NCBI GenBank assembly: GCA_963821095.1
Contig: CAWGCJ010000014.1
Span: forward strand, 8,676 to 72,675
DNA from: CAVPHV01 sp963821095
GTDB taxonomy: Bacteria > Actinomycetota > Acidimicrobiia > Spongiisociales > UBA5794
DNA: 64,000 nucleotides
Direction: 5' to 3'
Shown: positions 32,849 through 41,327 of the stretch, piece by piece
Numbering within the stretch: the first letter of the stretch is position 1
How the letters are laid out: each line of letters begins with the position of its first letter
The notes under the pieces: model-generated
Databases searched by the model: none
The model's input: only the letters and a program-made list of their open reading frames with translations
Told to the model about the DNA's origin: nothing
Position numbers and translations under genes: made by a program

Positions 32849-32897
32849 GCCCATCGGTGGCGGTGTGCGGCCGGGTCCGCCGTTGTTCCAGACAAAG

Positions 32898-32924
32898 AAA
32901 CAGCCCCCCGTTGGGGGGCTGTTT
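32898..32924 (+). terminator. Rho-independent terminator after dnaB
   Basis: AAACAGCCCCCC-GTT-GGGGGGCTGTTT is a perfect 12-bp stem with a three-base loop ending in a TTT run and GCTCT. It is the most convincing intrinsic terminator in the window and closes the dnaB transcript. Confidence 0.9.
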
Positions 32925-33136
32925 GCTCTGATCCCCGGACGGCCGCTCTGAGGAGGAGTCGGAGGGAAGGGGACCTCCGTGTGTGTTCCGGTGGAGACTG
33001 GAACACCGTCCAGGTTGTTTGTTGTGACAGGTATCGGCCGTTCCTTGAGCTTTCCCGAGCGTCATCGCGACGTCGCGCGAGGTAACTAGTCACCTGCTGG
33101 AGACGTCGGGTCCTGCCGGCGGCGTAGGCTGCGGCG

Positions 33137-34006
33137 ATGGAACGCAAGCGACTCGTCGCCACGATCCTCCTCGCGTTGCTCGCCATCGCCTGGGGCGCAA
33201 TTCCGCTGATCGTGCGTGAGGACATCCCGGTCGGTCAGCTGGTCGCGATGCGAGTGTGGCTGGGCGCCCTGGCGGTGCTGATCGCCCTCGCCGTACTCCG
33301 CCGGCTGCGGTGGCCGGCGATGCATCGCGGCCGTCTGATTGCCACCGGTCTGATCCTCGCGTTGCATTGGGGCGCATTCTTCGCTGCGCTCAAGACCACC
33401 ACCGTTGGGGTGACGCTGGCCGTCCTCTACCTCGGACCGATCGCCGCCGCCGTGCTGGCCCCCAGGATCCTGGGGGAGAAGGTCGGAACCCGGGTGAAGA
33501 TCGGCATGGCCTTTGCCTTCGTCGGGGTGCTGATCGTGGTTCGTCCCGAGGCGGGAGCAACCCTCGAAGGTGTGCTGTGGGCGCTGCTGGCCGGGGCGAC
33601 GATGGCGGCACTCATGCTCGTGGCCAAGCCGGCCGCCGAGGACCTCGGCGGTCTGATGGTCGCCGCCGGAGAACTGGTGATCGCGGCGATCGTGCTCACC
33701 CCCTGGATGGGCGCCGCAGTGGCCAACTCGATGGAGTACTGGGCCGAGTTCCTCGTCCTTGGGGTATTGCTCACCGGACTGGCCTGGGTCATCTACTGGC
33801 ACGGCATGAAGTACCTGCCGGTCGCCGCGGTCGGGGTGATGATGTATCTCGAGCCCGCTTCGGCAATGGTGTGGGCGGCGATGTTCCTCGACGAGAGTCC
33901 CGGCGCCGTAGGGTGGATCGGTGTCGCACTCGTCATCACCGGCGGCGTCTTGGCGGCCAGCGAAACGGTTGCAGAGGAGGAGATCGGTGTCCCCGCCGCT
34001 TTTTGA
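33137..34006 (+). CDS. EamA/DMT-family transporter
   Basis: 289 residues with ten predicted transmembrane helices arranged as two EamA repeats (ILLALLAIAWGAIPLIVRE, then LGVLLTGLAWVIYWHGMKYLPVAAVGVMMYLEPASAMVWAAMFLDE). DMT exporters move metabolites such as amino acids or sugars; the substrate is not predictable. TAGGCT lies six bases before the ATG, so the mRNA is probably leaderless. The 3' end overlaps the next ATPase gene by 20 bases, making it the first gene of a unit reaching perhaps to 40305. Confidence 0.85.
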   Translation: MERKRLVATILLALLAIAWGAIPLIVREDIPVGQLVAMRVWLGALAVLIALAVLRRLRWPAMHRGRLIATGLILALHWGAFFAALKTTTVGVTLAVLYLGPIAAAVLAPRILGEKVGTRVKIGMAFAFVGVLIVVRPEAGATLEGVLWALLAGATMAALMLVAKPAAEDLGGLMVAAGELVIAAIVLTPWMGAAVANSMEYWAEFLVLGVLLTGLAWVIYWHGMKYLPVAAVGVMMYLEPASAMVWAAMFLDESPGAVGWIGVALVITGGVLAASETVAEEEIGVPAAF

Positions 34007-35096
34007 AGTGCGCAACCTCGCGGTCGCCGTCTACGACGAGGAACTCGCCGCCAGGTTGGCGGGCAAAGGCTCGGGCCTTTGGGTCGAGTCGGAGGAGCGG
34101 GAGCTGCCCTCTGGTTGGTGGCGGGTCATCAGCGACCTCAGCTTCACCGTGCAACCCGGAGAGGTGCTCGCCATCGTCGGCGAGTCCGGTGGTGGCAAGA
34201 CACTGTCGCTGCTCGGGTCATTTGATCTGCTCGGCGGTGGCGCCCGGGTCATCTCCGGCGAGGTGTTTCTCGATGGTGACCGCATCTACCCGCTTCCGGG
34301 AACCCGGAAGCGAATGTGGCGGCTGCGGAAGCGATCGAACCGCTACGACTTCGACGACAGCGATTGGCGCGAGGCCATCGGAATGGATGTCGGTTTCCTC
34401 TTCCAGAACGCCATCACCGCTTGGGAGCCGACGAGCTACATCGGCGACCAGGCCGGCGAGGCGCTCGGTGAGCACACCGAACTGACCCAGGAGGAGATCG
34501 AGGAGCGGGTCTTTGACGCCCTCGGCGACGTGAAGCTCCCCAAGGCGCACAAGTTCTTCTCCTTCGCCCACCAGATGAGCCGGGGCGAAGCCCAGCGCGC
34601 CATGCTTGCGGCCGCGTTGATCAAGTCGCCGCGTTTGCTGGTCGCCGACGAACCCCTGTCGGGTCTCGATGTCTCGGTCGCCGCGGCGATTCTCGACCTG
34701 ATCAGGGACCTCCAACGCAAACGGAACATGGCGATGATCCTCGTCACCCACGACCTTGCCACGGTGGCGTCCATCGCCGACCGTGTGGCGATCATGTACG
34801 CCGGGCGCATCGTCGAAACCGGACCGAGTCACGACGTGTTCCACAATCCCCGGCACCCGTACACCGATGGTCTGCTCAGCTCGATCCCGATGCCGGGTGT
34901 GGATCGGTTGCGTCCCATCGAGGGTGACGCCCCTCGCCTCATCGACGTCCCCCCAGACACGTGCGCCTTCGCTCCGCGATGCCCCTACGCGGTGGACGCC
35001 TGTCGAGCGAGCCTTCCCGAACTCGAACCCGCCGGCTCCGGCGCCGTCGCCTGCTTCCGTCACGACGAACTCACCCTGCGCGGCCTCCCCAGCTGA
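33987..35096 (+). CDS. ABC transporter ATP-binding protein, OppD/DppD-like, without permease partners
   Basis: 369 residues. Walker A is GESGGGKTLSLLGSF, the Q-loop is VGFLFQNAITAWEP, the signature is degenerate (MSRGEAQRAMLAAAL in place of LSGGQ), and Walker B is PRLLVADEPLSGLDVS. The C-terminal oligopeptide-HPY domain with NPRHPYTDGLLSSIP and Cys residues in FAPRCPYAVDACRASLPE is diagnostic of OppD/DppD. Two insertions (around residues 20-40, and the basic stretch GTRKRMWRLRKRSNRYDFDD) are unusual. No OppA/B/C/F genes are nearby, so its partner is unknown; it may serve the FtsX permease downstream. It starts at GTG 33987 after GAGGAGGAG. Confidence 0.85.
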   Translation: MSPPLFEVRNLAVAVYDEELAARLAGKGSGLWVESEERELPSGWWRVISDLSFTVQPGEVLAIVGESGGGKTLSLLGSFDLLGGGARVISGEVFLDGDRIYPLPGTRKRMWRLRKRSNRYDFDDSDWREAIGMDVGFLFQNAITAWEPTSYIGDQAGEALGEHTELTQEEIEERVFDALGDVKLPKAHKFFSFAHQMSRGEAQRAMLAAALIKSPRLLVADEPLSGLDVSVAAAILDLIRDLQRKRNMAMILVTHDLATVASIADRVAIMYAGRIVETGPSHDVFHNPRHPYTDGLLSSIPMPGVDRLRPIEGDAPRLIDVPPDTCAFAPRCPYAVDACRASLPELEPAGSGAVACFRHDELTLRGLPS

Positions 35097-35101
35097 AGAG
35101 A

Positions 35102-35152
35102 GGGTTCTGGCAGACATTTCTGCATCATGCTGCGCTCACGTCCGCCAAACCC
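35102..35152. repeat. Imperfect palindromic extragenic element D
   Basis: GGGTTCTGGCAGACAT at the left pairs with ACGTCCGCCAAACCC at the right, with one bulge and one or two mismatches. It lies six bases after the OppD-like stop and about 70 before the FtsX start. The arm GTTCTGGCAGACAT matches element C (GTTCTTGCGTACAT) and E (GTTTTGGCGTACAT). It interrupts an otherwise compact gene unit and may attenuate read-through. Confidence 0.55.
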
Positions 35153-35223
35153 CGAGCTGAGGGGACGCGAGATCCGGGACGGGGCTACCCTGCGTGGTTG
35201 TCCGGAGGCAAGGACGTAGAAGA

Positions 35224-38200
35224 GTGCGGCTCGTCACCTACATCGGCCTGGTGGCACGACGAGTATGGTCCAAGAAGGGCGTTCTGATTGGGTCGCTTCT
35301 CGGAGCGACCCTCGTCATCGCCCTCCTCGTGGTGCTGCCGCTATACGAAGCATCGGTTCAGGCCGTCGACCTCAAATTCACGCTGGCAAACGCGCCCGCC
35401 GACGACGTCGACGTCACCGCATTCACTCAGACGATCAGCTACGACGATGTCGTCGCTACCGACAACAGTGAGCTGGTGGTGACCACGTGGCAGCAGCAGA
35501 TCGAGCCCTGGTACCCATCGATCGTCGAACGCACCCAGTCCCGCGAGTTTGTGGTGATCCCCATCGACGGGTCGGTCGACTGGATGGGCCAGGCCGCCAC
35601 CTGGCGGGAGGAAATCGAGGCGCTGCGCCAAGCCGAGGTTGACCCCGAGGAGTTTCCGCCGGCGCCCTACCCGACCCCTCCGCCCGAGGCCACTCAAGCG
35701 AGGATGATGACGGCGCCCGACATTGCCGACCGGGTTGTGGTCGTCGCCGGTGAGTGGCCGGGCGACACCGAAGGTCTCCCCGCCGGAGGGCCGGCCGCCC
35801 CCGTACCCATCGTCCTCGGTGCCGACCTTGCCGAGCGAACCGGGCGGGGACCGGGTGATCGATTCATCCTGAAGCCGTTCGCCGGGATGCCTTCCACCTT
35901 CGAACTGGTGGAGGTCGTTGGAGTCGTCGAACCCGTCGAAGCCTCTGATCGCTTCTGGGGCCTCGACGACCCGGACTCGATGATCTACCTGCCGCAGGCA
36001 ACATTCGACGCCTGGACCGGCTTCATCACCGTCGACCCGAGTGATGATCCGTGGGCCCGCCCGCAGCGCGGCTGGATCGACACCACCGCCACACAGCGCT
36101 GGTACATCATCTTCGATCCCGACACGCTCGACCTCGCCGAACTGGATCAAGTTCGCGGCGGCATCGCCAACTTCCGGGCCAAGCTCGCCCAGGATGCCGG
36201 GGCCGACGCCATTGCGAGTTCGACCTTCCTGCCTGCGTTGCTCGACCGTTTCGCCACTCGTTCGGTCGTCATCGGGGGTCCGATCCTGGCGATCCTGGCC
36301 CTGGTCGTCGGTGGGGCGCTCTACTTCCTCATCTACACCGCGTCCCTCAGCCTGGAGCGGGAGGGTCCCGAGATCGCCCTGCTGCGAACCCGGGGCGCCA
36401 GCACCTGGCAAACCGTCGGAATCCATCTCGCCCAGTCGGGAGTCATCGCCGTCGTCGCGGCGTTGTTGGCGCCCTTTGTGGCGAGATTGCTCGTCGGTAT
36501 CACGGGGAGAATCCCGCCGCTGAGCGACCTCACCGGGGGCAGTCCACTCGAGGTCGCCCAGATCAGGCCGATCGAGCCGTTCCTTATCGCCGGTGGGATC
36601 ATCACGTTCCTGGCGATGGGCCTGGCGATTCTCCCCATTGCCCGGCGCTCCGTACTCGACCTGCGTTCGATGGCGGCCCGGCCGATGCGCAGTTCCGTAT
36701 GGCAGCGCTACAACCTCGACCTGTTCGCCATCGCCTTGTCGCTTGTGGTGCTGTTCCAACTGGCGCAGCGGGGCTTTGTGAACCTGACCGGTGGGGAGGC
36801 CACCCTCGACCCGCTGGCGATCATCTTTCCCGTCCTGCTGCTGTTCACCGGCGCCCTGATCCTGCTGCGCCTGCTGCCGTGGCTGCTGCGTGGCATCGGA
36901 TGGGCGATGATCCGGGCCCGTTCGATGTCGTTTGCCCTCCCGGGGTGGCATCTCGGTCGCAACCCGATTCCCTACGGCCGCCTGGCGTTGCTGGTCTGGC
37001 TGACCACCGGCCTCGGTGCGTTTGCGCTGACCTACGCCAATACGCTCGATCAGTCGTTCCGCGATCGGGCCGCGTTCACCGCCGGCAGCGACGTGCGGAT
37101 CGTCGCGGAGAAGGCCGGATTTCTCGACGCCCCCGACGACGACATCTCGACGGCGGTGCTGCGGACCGAAGGTGCCCCTCGCCAGAGCGGGAGCAGACTT
37201 GCCGAAGTGCTGGCGATCCGTCCCGAAGAGTTCTCCTCGGTCGTCGCCTGGCGGAGCGACTTCGGCGCCGATACCCCCCAGGAGGTCTTCAACCCGCTGC
37301 GACCAGACGGTGTCGTCCCCGATATCGGAATCGAACTGCCGGCCGATGCTACCGCTCTGCGGATGGATGGGATCGTGGTGCCGCGTACCTGGCTGCAGAA
37401 GGAAACGCTTGCTTCCGGCGGCGGCGAACCGGACCCGAGTCTGCGCCTGATGGTGAAGGCCTTTGACGCCAAGGGCCAGGTGTGGACGATGGAAGCCGAT
37501 GGCGACTTCGTCGACTCGGGCTGGACCGTGGTCGAGGTCGATCTGACCAGCGGGCTCAACACCGAGTACCTCACCCCGCCGGTGCCGCCGCTGAGCATTC
37601 ACACGATGTGGCTGGAACGAAGTGATCCTTCCGGCGGCAACGTGGTGAACGGTGAGGAGTTGTTGTTCGTCGACTTCGGGGTCGTCACGTCGGCTGGGGA
37701 ATCATCGCTCGAGGAGGCGCTGAGGGAGCTCACTCCGGTCAACGGCCTCGTCCTACGCAGCGGCGTGTCCGGCGATGTGGCCGCCCTGTCGTACTACTCC
37801 GAGGCCCCGCCGGAGGTTGTCGAGCCGACCCCGGCCGAGATCGCGGCCTCGCCACTCAACCGGCCGGGACTGGTCTCGCAAATCTCGTTGCCGACCGCCC
37901 GGACCCGGGTCAATCCGGCGGTGCCTTCGCTTCGGCGGATCCCCGACGGCCTGTATGTGCTGCTCGACGATGAGGTGGCGGCCAACTCGGGGATGGATGT
38001 TGGGGAGAGCTCCAGCTATTCGGTGGCCGGGCAGATCTTCAACGGCACCATGGTCGGATTCATCGGTGAGGTGCCGACCATGAGCGATCGGACCAAGCAG
38101 GGGTCGATGATGGTCGACTTCGATGCCATCAACGCCTGGGTCAATGGCCCGGCTACGTGGAGCTATCGCACCAACCTCGCCAGGGTGGACGGTCCGGACG

Positions 38201-38757
38201 AAATCTGGATCGCCACCGACAACCCGGACGCTGCGGTACGGCGGGTCACCGGCCAGCTCCCGACCGAACCAGATGCGGTCTACACCATCATCGCCAGCGA
38301 GAGTGACTTCTCCAGCCGTCCTGTCCAGGTTGGCCTGGTCGCCATTCTGTTCGTCGGTGCCATCGTGAGCGTGGTGCTCGCCCTCGCCGGCGTCACCGGG
38401 TACGTGCTATTGGCCGTGTCGCGCCGCGCCCGTGAGATGGGTGTATTGCGTGCCCTCGGGTTCCCGCGCAGCGGCGTTGCGGCCACGTTCGCCATCGAAC
38501 AGGTCGTTGTGGTCGGCCTTGGAGCCGTGGTCGGCACGTTGGGCGGCATCGCCCTGATGTGGACGATGATTGGTTTCCTCCAACTCGGTGAGACCGCGCA
38601 ACTCATCGAACCCGAGATTGTGCTTGCTGTGCCGTGGAACGTCCTGCTGGTGTACATCGGGGTCGTCGGGCTGCTGCTGATCCTGTCGGTTATTTGGGCA
38701 ACCCGCCGGGTGTCGGCGCGGCGGATGAGCGAAGTGCTGAGGGAGGTGGAGCGCTGA
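35224..38757 (+). CDS. Large FtsX-type ABC transporter permease
   Basis: 1177 residues. An N-terminal anchor (GVLIGSLLGATLVIALLVVLPLYEA) is followed by a large extracellular part with MacB-periplasmic-like character. Two FtsX cores follow: about 350-570 (ILAILALVVGGALYFLIYTAS, REGPEIALLRTRGAST) and the C-terminal 1030-1177 (FVGAIVSVVLALAGVTGYVL, SRRAREMGVLRALGFPRSG). This duplicated layout resembles LolC/E- or MacB-like permeases fused into one chain, working on lipids, lipoproteins or envelope stress rather than small solutes. Start GTG 35224 is chosen by similarity and the preceding GGAGGCAAGGACGTAGAAGA. Its stop overlaps the next ATPase (TGATG). Confidence 0.87.
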   Translation: MRLVTYIGLVARRVWSKKGVLIGSLLGATLVIALLVVLPLYEASVQAVDLKFTLANAPADDVDVTAFTQTISYDDVVATDNSELVVTTWQQQIEPWYPSIVERTQSREFVVIPIDGSVDWMGQAATWREEIEALRQAEVDPEEFPPAPYPTPPPEATQARMMTAPDIADRVVVVAGEWPGDTEGLPAGGPAAPVPIVLGADLAERTGRGPGDRFILKPFAGMPSTFELVEVVGVVEPVEASDRFWGLDDPDSMIYLPQATFDAWTGFITVDPSDDPWARPQRGWIDTTATQRWYIIFDPDTLDLAELDQVRGGIANFRAKLAQDAGADAIASSTFLPALLDRFATRSVVIGGPILAILALVVGGALYFLIYTASLSLEREGPEIALLRTRGASTWQTVGIHLAQSGVIAVVAALLAPFVARLLVGITGRIPPLSDLTGGSPLEVAQIRPIEPFLIAGGIITFLAMGLAILPIARRSVLDLRSMAARPMRSSVWQRYNLDLFAIALSLVVLFQLAQRGFVNLTGGEATLDPLAIIFPVLLLFTGALILLRLLPWLLRGIGWAMIRARSMSFALPGWHLGRNPIPYGRLALLVWLTTGLGAFALTYANTLDQSFRDRAAFTAGSDVRIVAEKAGFLDAPDDDISTAVLRTEGAPRQSGSRLAEVLAIRPEEFSSVVAWRSDFGADTPQEVFNPLRPDGVVPDIGIELPADATALRMDGIVVPRTWLQKETLASGGGEPDPSLRLMVKAFDAKGQVWTMEADGDFVDSGWTVVEVDLTSGLNTEYLTPPVPPLSIHTMWLERSDPSGGNVVNGEELLFVDFGVVTSAGESSLEEALRELTPVNGLVLRSGVSGDVAALSYYSEAPPEVVEPTPAEIAASPLNRPGLVSQISLPTARTRVNPAVPSLRRIPDGLYVLLDDEVAANSGMDVGESSSYSVAGQIFNGTMVGFIGEVPTMSDRTKQGSMMVDFDAINAWVNGPATWSYRTNLARVDGPDEIWIATDNPDAAVRRVTGQLPTEPDAVYTIIASESDFSSRPVQVGLVAILFVGAIVSVVLALAGVTGYVLLAVSRRAREMGVLRALGFPRSGVAATFAIEQVVVVGLGAVVGTLGGIALMWTMIGFLQLGETAQLIEPEIVLAVPWNVLLVYIGVVGLLLILSVIWATRRVSARRMSEVLREVER

Positions 38758-39599
38758 TGGCGAACATCATCGAATGTGACAACCTCATCAAGATCCACAA
38801 GCAGGGGACTCTCGAGGTGGTCGCCCTCCAAGGCATGGACTTCCTGATGGGCGAAGGCGAGTTCATCTCCATCGTTGGCAAGTCCGGAGCGGGCAAGTCG
38901 ACGCTGCTCACCATCCTCGCCGGGCTCGAGAAGCCATCGGCCGGCAAGGCGGTCGTCGCCGGCACCAACTTGACCGACATCGACCAGAAGGAACTCGTCA
39001 CCTACTACCGGCGCACTGTTGGCTTCCTCTGGCAGGACTTCACCCGCAACTTGCTGCCGTACCTCAAGGCGATCCAGAACGTCGAACTCCCGATGATGCT
39101 GGCCGGGATCGGAACCAAGAAGCGGCGCAAACGGGCAATGGCGCTGATGGAGGCGACCGGGTTGCGCAGCCAGGCGTTTGCGGACATCCACACGATGTCG
39201 GGTGGTGAGCAGCAGCGGCTCGCGCTGTGTGTGGCGCTGTCCGTCGGCCCGAAGCTGCTCCTCGCCGACGAGCCGACCGGTGAACTCGACACCGAAACCT
39301 CGTTGGAGATCTACGAGCTTCTCCGCCGGCTGAGCCACGACGGTGGACTGAGCGTCCTGGTGGTGACCCACGACGTCGCCCTGGCGCAACGCACCGATCG
39401 AGTGGTCAGGCTTGCCGATGGGCGCATCGCCACCCAGGGCAAACAGGGCGCGGCCGAGTTCCTTCACGTCGATCAACGCGGCATGGTGCAGTTGCCGCGC
39501 GACATGCTGCTCGAGGCCGGCATCGAGGAGACACTGAAGGCCCGGGTCACCGATCAGGGCATCCTGCTGCAACGAGAGGACGCCCCCGATGAGCCTTGA
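38757..39599 (+). CDS. ABC transporter ATP-binding protein with AbrB-like C-terminal extension
   Basis: 280 residues. A MacB/LolD-type ATPase comes first: Walker A GKSGAGKSTLLTILAGLEKP, Q-loop TVGFLWQDFTRNLLPY, signature TMSGGEQQRLALCVAL, Walker B KLLLADEPTGELDTETS, switch His in VVTHDVALAQRTD. About 45 residues after the ATPase, LHVDQRGMVQLPRDMLLEAGI ... RVTDQGILLQ, resemble a SpoVT/AbrB swapped-hairpin fold (VDxxGRVxLPxxxRExLGI). That is unexpected for an ABC subunit and might mediate dimerisation. The gene overlaps the permease stop by one base and the following ATPase by eleven. Confidence 0.88.
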   Translation: MANIIECDNLIKIHKQGTLEVVALQGMDFLMGEGEFISIVGKSGAGKSTLLTILAGLEKPSAGKAVVAGTNLTDIDQKELVTYYRRTVGFLWQDFTRNLLPYLKAIQNVELPMMLAGIGTKKRRKRAMALMEATGLRSQAFADIHTMSGGEQQRLALCVALSVGPKLLLADEPTGELDTETSLEIYELLRRLSHDGGLSVLVVTHDVALAQRTDRVVRLADGRIATQGKQGAAEFLHVDQRGMVQLPRDMLLEAGIEETLKARVTDQGILLQREDAPDEP

Positions 39600-40305
39600 G
39601 CTCAAGCACGTCACCAAGCGATACCCGAACGGAGCCATCGGCGCCCTCGATGTCAGCCTGCGGATTGACGACGGTGAGTTTGTGGCCTTCTTTGGCCCCT
39701 CCGGCTCCGGCAAGACGTCGCTACTCCAGATGATCGGCTTGCTGATGCCGCCCGATGAGGGTGAGGTGTGGATCGGAGACGAGCGGGTCGACCAACTGTC
39801 AGAGGGAGCCGGAGCGGTCGTGCGGCGCACCAAGCTCGGGTTCGTGTTCCAGAGCGCGGGATTGCTCTCATTGCTGTCGGCCCAGGAGAACGTTGATGTT
39901 GCGATGCGGCTTCTCAATGTGAGTGCCCGCAAGGCGAAACCCCAGGTCAAGGCGGCTCTGGAGTCGGTCAACATGGAGAACCGGGCCGACCATCGCCCTG
40001 ATGAACTCTCCGGCGGCGAGCAGCAGCGGGTGGCCATCGCCCGCGGCCTCGTCCACGAACCCGGATACCTGCTGTGCGACGAGCCGACCGGCGAACTCGA
40101 TACCAACACCGGTGCTGAGATCCTCGGCCTGCTGCGAGAGATCGCCGCCACCGGCACCACCGTGGTGATGGCCACCCACGACCCCGCCGCCCTCGACTAC
40201 GTCGACCGTGCCCTATTCGTCCAGTCCGGCACCCTCCACCTTCCCGACCGCGCCGAACTCAGCCTGTGGCTGAAAGAAGGACAGACGATCCAATCTCTGC
40301 AGTAG
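39589..40305 (+). CDS. ABC transporter ATP-binding protein, MacB/LolD-like
   Basis: 238 residues, the ordinary size. Walker A FFGPSGSGKTSLLQMIGLL, Q-loop LGFVFQSAGLLSLLSAQENV, signature DELSGGEQQRVAIARGL, Walker B YLLCDEPTGELDTNTG, switch His in VVMATHDPAALDYVD. Two different ATPases following one large permease suggests an asymmetric ATPase pair energising the two FtsX halves. It overlaps the previous gene by eleven bases and is convergent with the VOC gene at 40309. Confidence 0.92.
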   Translation: MSLELKHVTKRYPNGAIGALDVSLRIDDGEFVAFFGPSGSGKTSLLQMIGLLMPPDEGEVWIGDERVDQLSEGAGAVVRRTKLGFVFQSAGLLSLLSAQENVDVAMRLLNVSARKAKPQVKAALESVNMENRADHRPDELSGGEQQRVAIARGLVHEPGYLLCDEPTGELDTNTGAEILGLLREIAATGTTVVMATHDPAALDYVDRALFVQSGTLHLPDRAELSLWLKEGQTIQSLQ

Positions 40306-40308
40306 GAC

Positions 40309-40671
40309 TCAGTGGGCTTCAGACACGCAGAACTCGTTGCCTTCAGGGTCGCCCATGATTGTCCAATGGAACCCTTGGATTTCGTGATCGGCGACCCGTG
40401 AACCGCCGAGCGACTCGATGAAGGCAACAAATTCCTCACGGTTGTCGGCGGTGAGGTCGAGGTGGAGTCGGTTCTTGATGGTCCTGGGCTCGGGCACCAA
40501 CTGGAAGGCGAGCCCGGGGCCGCCATCGCTCAGCCTGCTCATCCAAACGTAGGACGGGTATCGGGCCTTGGCTTCGAGGCCGAGCGCCTGGCTCCAGAAC
40601 TCGACCATGACGTCTAGGTCGTTGCAGTCGACCATCACCGTGCCGACTTTGGCAGTTGGGGCATCTCCCAT
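40309..40671 (-). CDS. Glyoxalase-like VOC-family protein
   Basis: 120 residues forming a single VOC domain pair: VGTVMVDCNDLDVMVEFWSQALGLEAKARYPSYVWM, then NRLHLDLTADNREEFVAFIESLGG and IMGDPEGNEFCVSEAH. The pattern fits the Glyoxalase_6 group (HLDLTADN ... DPEGNEFC). The substrate is unknown; some relatives are resistance or stress proteins. ATG 40671 begins one base after the dcd stop (TGACATG), so the pair is an operon. An in-frame open stretch further upstream overlaps dcd and is not used. Confidence 0.82.
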   Translation of the reverse strand: MGDAPTAKVGTVMVDCNDLDVMVEFWSQALGLEAKARYPSYVWMSRLSDGGPGLAFQLVPEPRTIKNRLHLDLTADNREEFVAFIESLGGSRVADHEIQGFHWTIMGDPEGNEFCVSEAH

Positions 40672-40672
40672 G

Positions 40673-41245
40673 TCAGGGTCCCTTCGAGAAGTCCTTGTGC
40701 CCCCGACTCGGGGTGGGGCCCGACTGTCCCTGGTACTTGGACCCCGCACCGGGCGATCCGTAGGGGTGTTCGGCCGCGGTGCTGAGCTCGTAAAACGACA
40801 CCTGGCCGATCTTCATCCCGGGGTAGATCGCGATCGGCAGGTTGGCGACATTGGAGAGTTCCAACGTGACCTGACCGGTGAAGCCGGGGTCGATGAAGCC
40901 CGCCGTGGAGTGAATCAGCAACCCGATGCGGCCCAGGCTGGACTTCCCCTCGAGTCGGGCGACGATGTCGTCGGCAAGTCCGATCACCTCGGCAGTCGAG
41001 CCGAGCACGAACTCCCCTGGGTGGAGGATGAAAGGGTGATCCGCAGATGCCTCCACCGAAGTGGTGAGATCCGGTTGATCGGCCTTCGGGTCGATCACGG
41101 CGTAGCGATGGTTCTCGAACACCCGGAACGTCGCGTCACAGCGCAGGTCAACGCTCGAGGGCTGCACCATCGCCACGTCGTACGGGTCGATCACGATCCG
41201 GCCGGCAGCGATGGCTTCCTTGATGGTGCGGTCCGAGAAGATCAC
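40673..41245 (-). CDS. dcd: dCTP deaminase
   Basis: 190 residues. It deaminates dCTP to dUTP, and in many Actinobacteria the bifunctional form also hydrolyses it to dUMP. Motifs are MIFSDRTIKEAI, VQPSSVDLRCDATFRVF, the catalytic region RLEGKSSLGRIGLLIHSTAGFIDPGFTGQVTLEL and the C-terminal KYQGQSGPTPSR, which closes over the site. GTG start at 41245 with a -10-like TACCAT six bases upstream, again leaderless. It is followed by the VOC gene. Confidence 0.94.
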   Translation of the reverse strand: MIFSDRTIKEAIAAGRIVIDPYDVAMVQPSSVDLRCDATFRVFENHRYAVIDPKADQPDLTTSVEASADHPFILHPGEFVLGSTAEVIGLADDIVARLEGKSSLGRIGLLIHSTAGFIDPGFTGQVTLELSNVANLPIAIYPGMKIGQVSFYELSTAAEHPYGSPGAGSKYQGQSGPTPSRGHKDFSKGP

Positions 41246-41327
41246 CCGGCGATGGTAGCGGAGCCATCAACCAGCCTTCTCGGACTGGGCGTTCCGAAAG
41301 CCGGAGACGGATGGGGCGCTTTGGTCC

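Noticed and set aside
35341..37602. 753-codon minus-strand ORF antisense to the FtsX permease
   Set aside because: Arg/Gly/Asp-rich shadow without recognisable domain; the permease frame has clear membrane segments.
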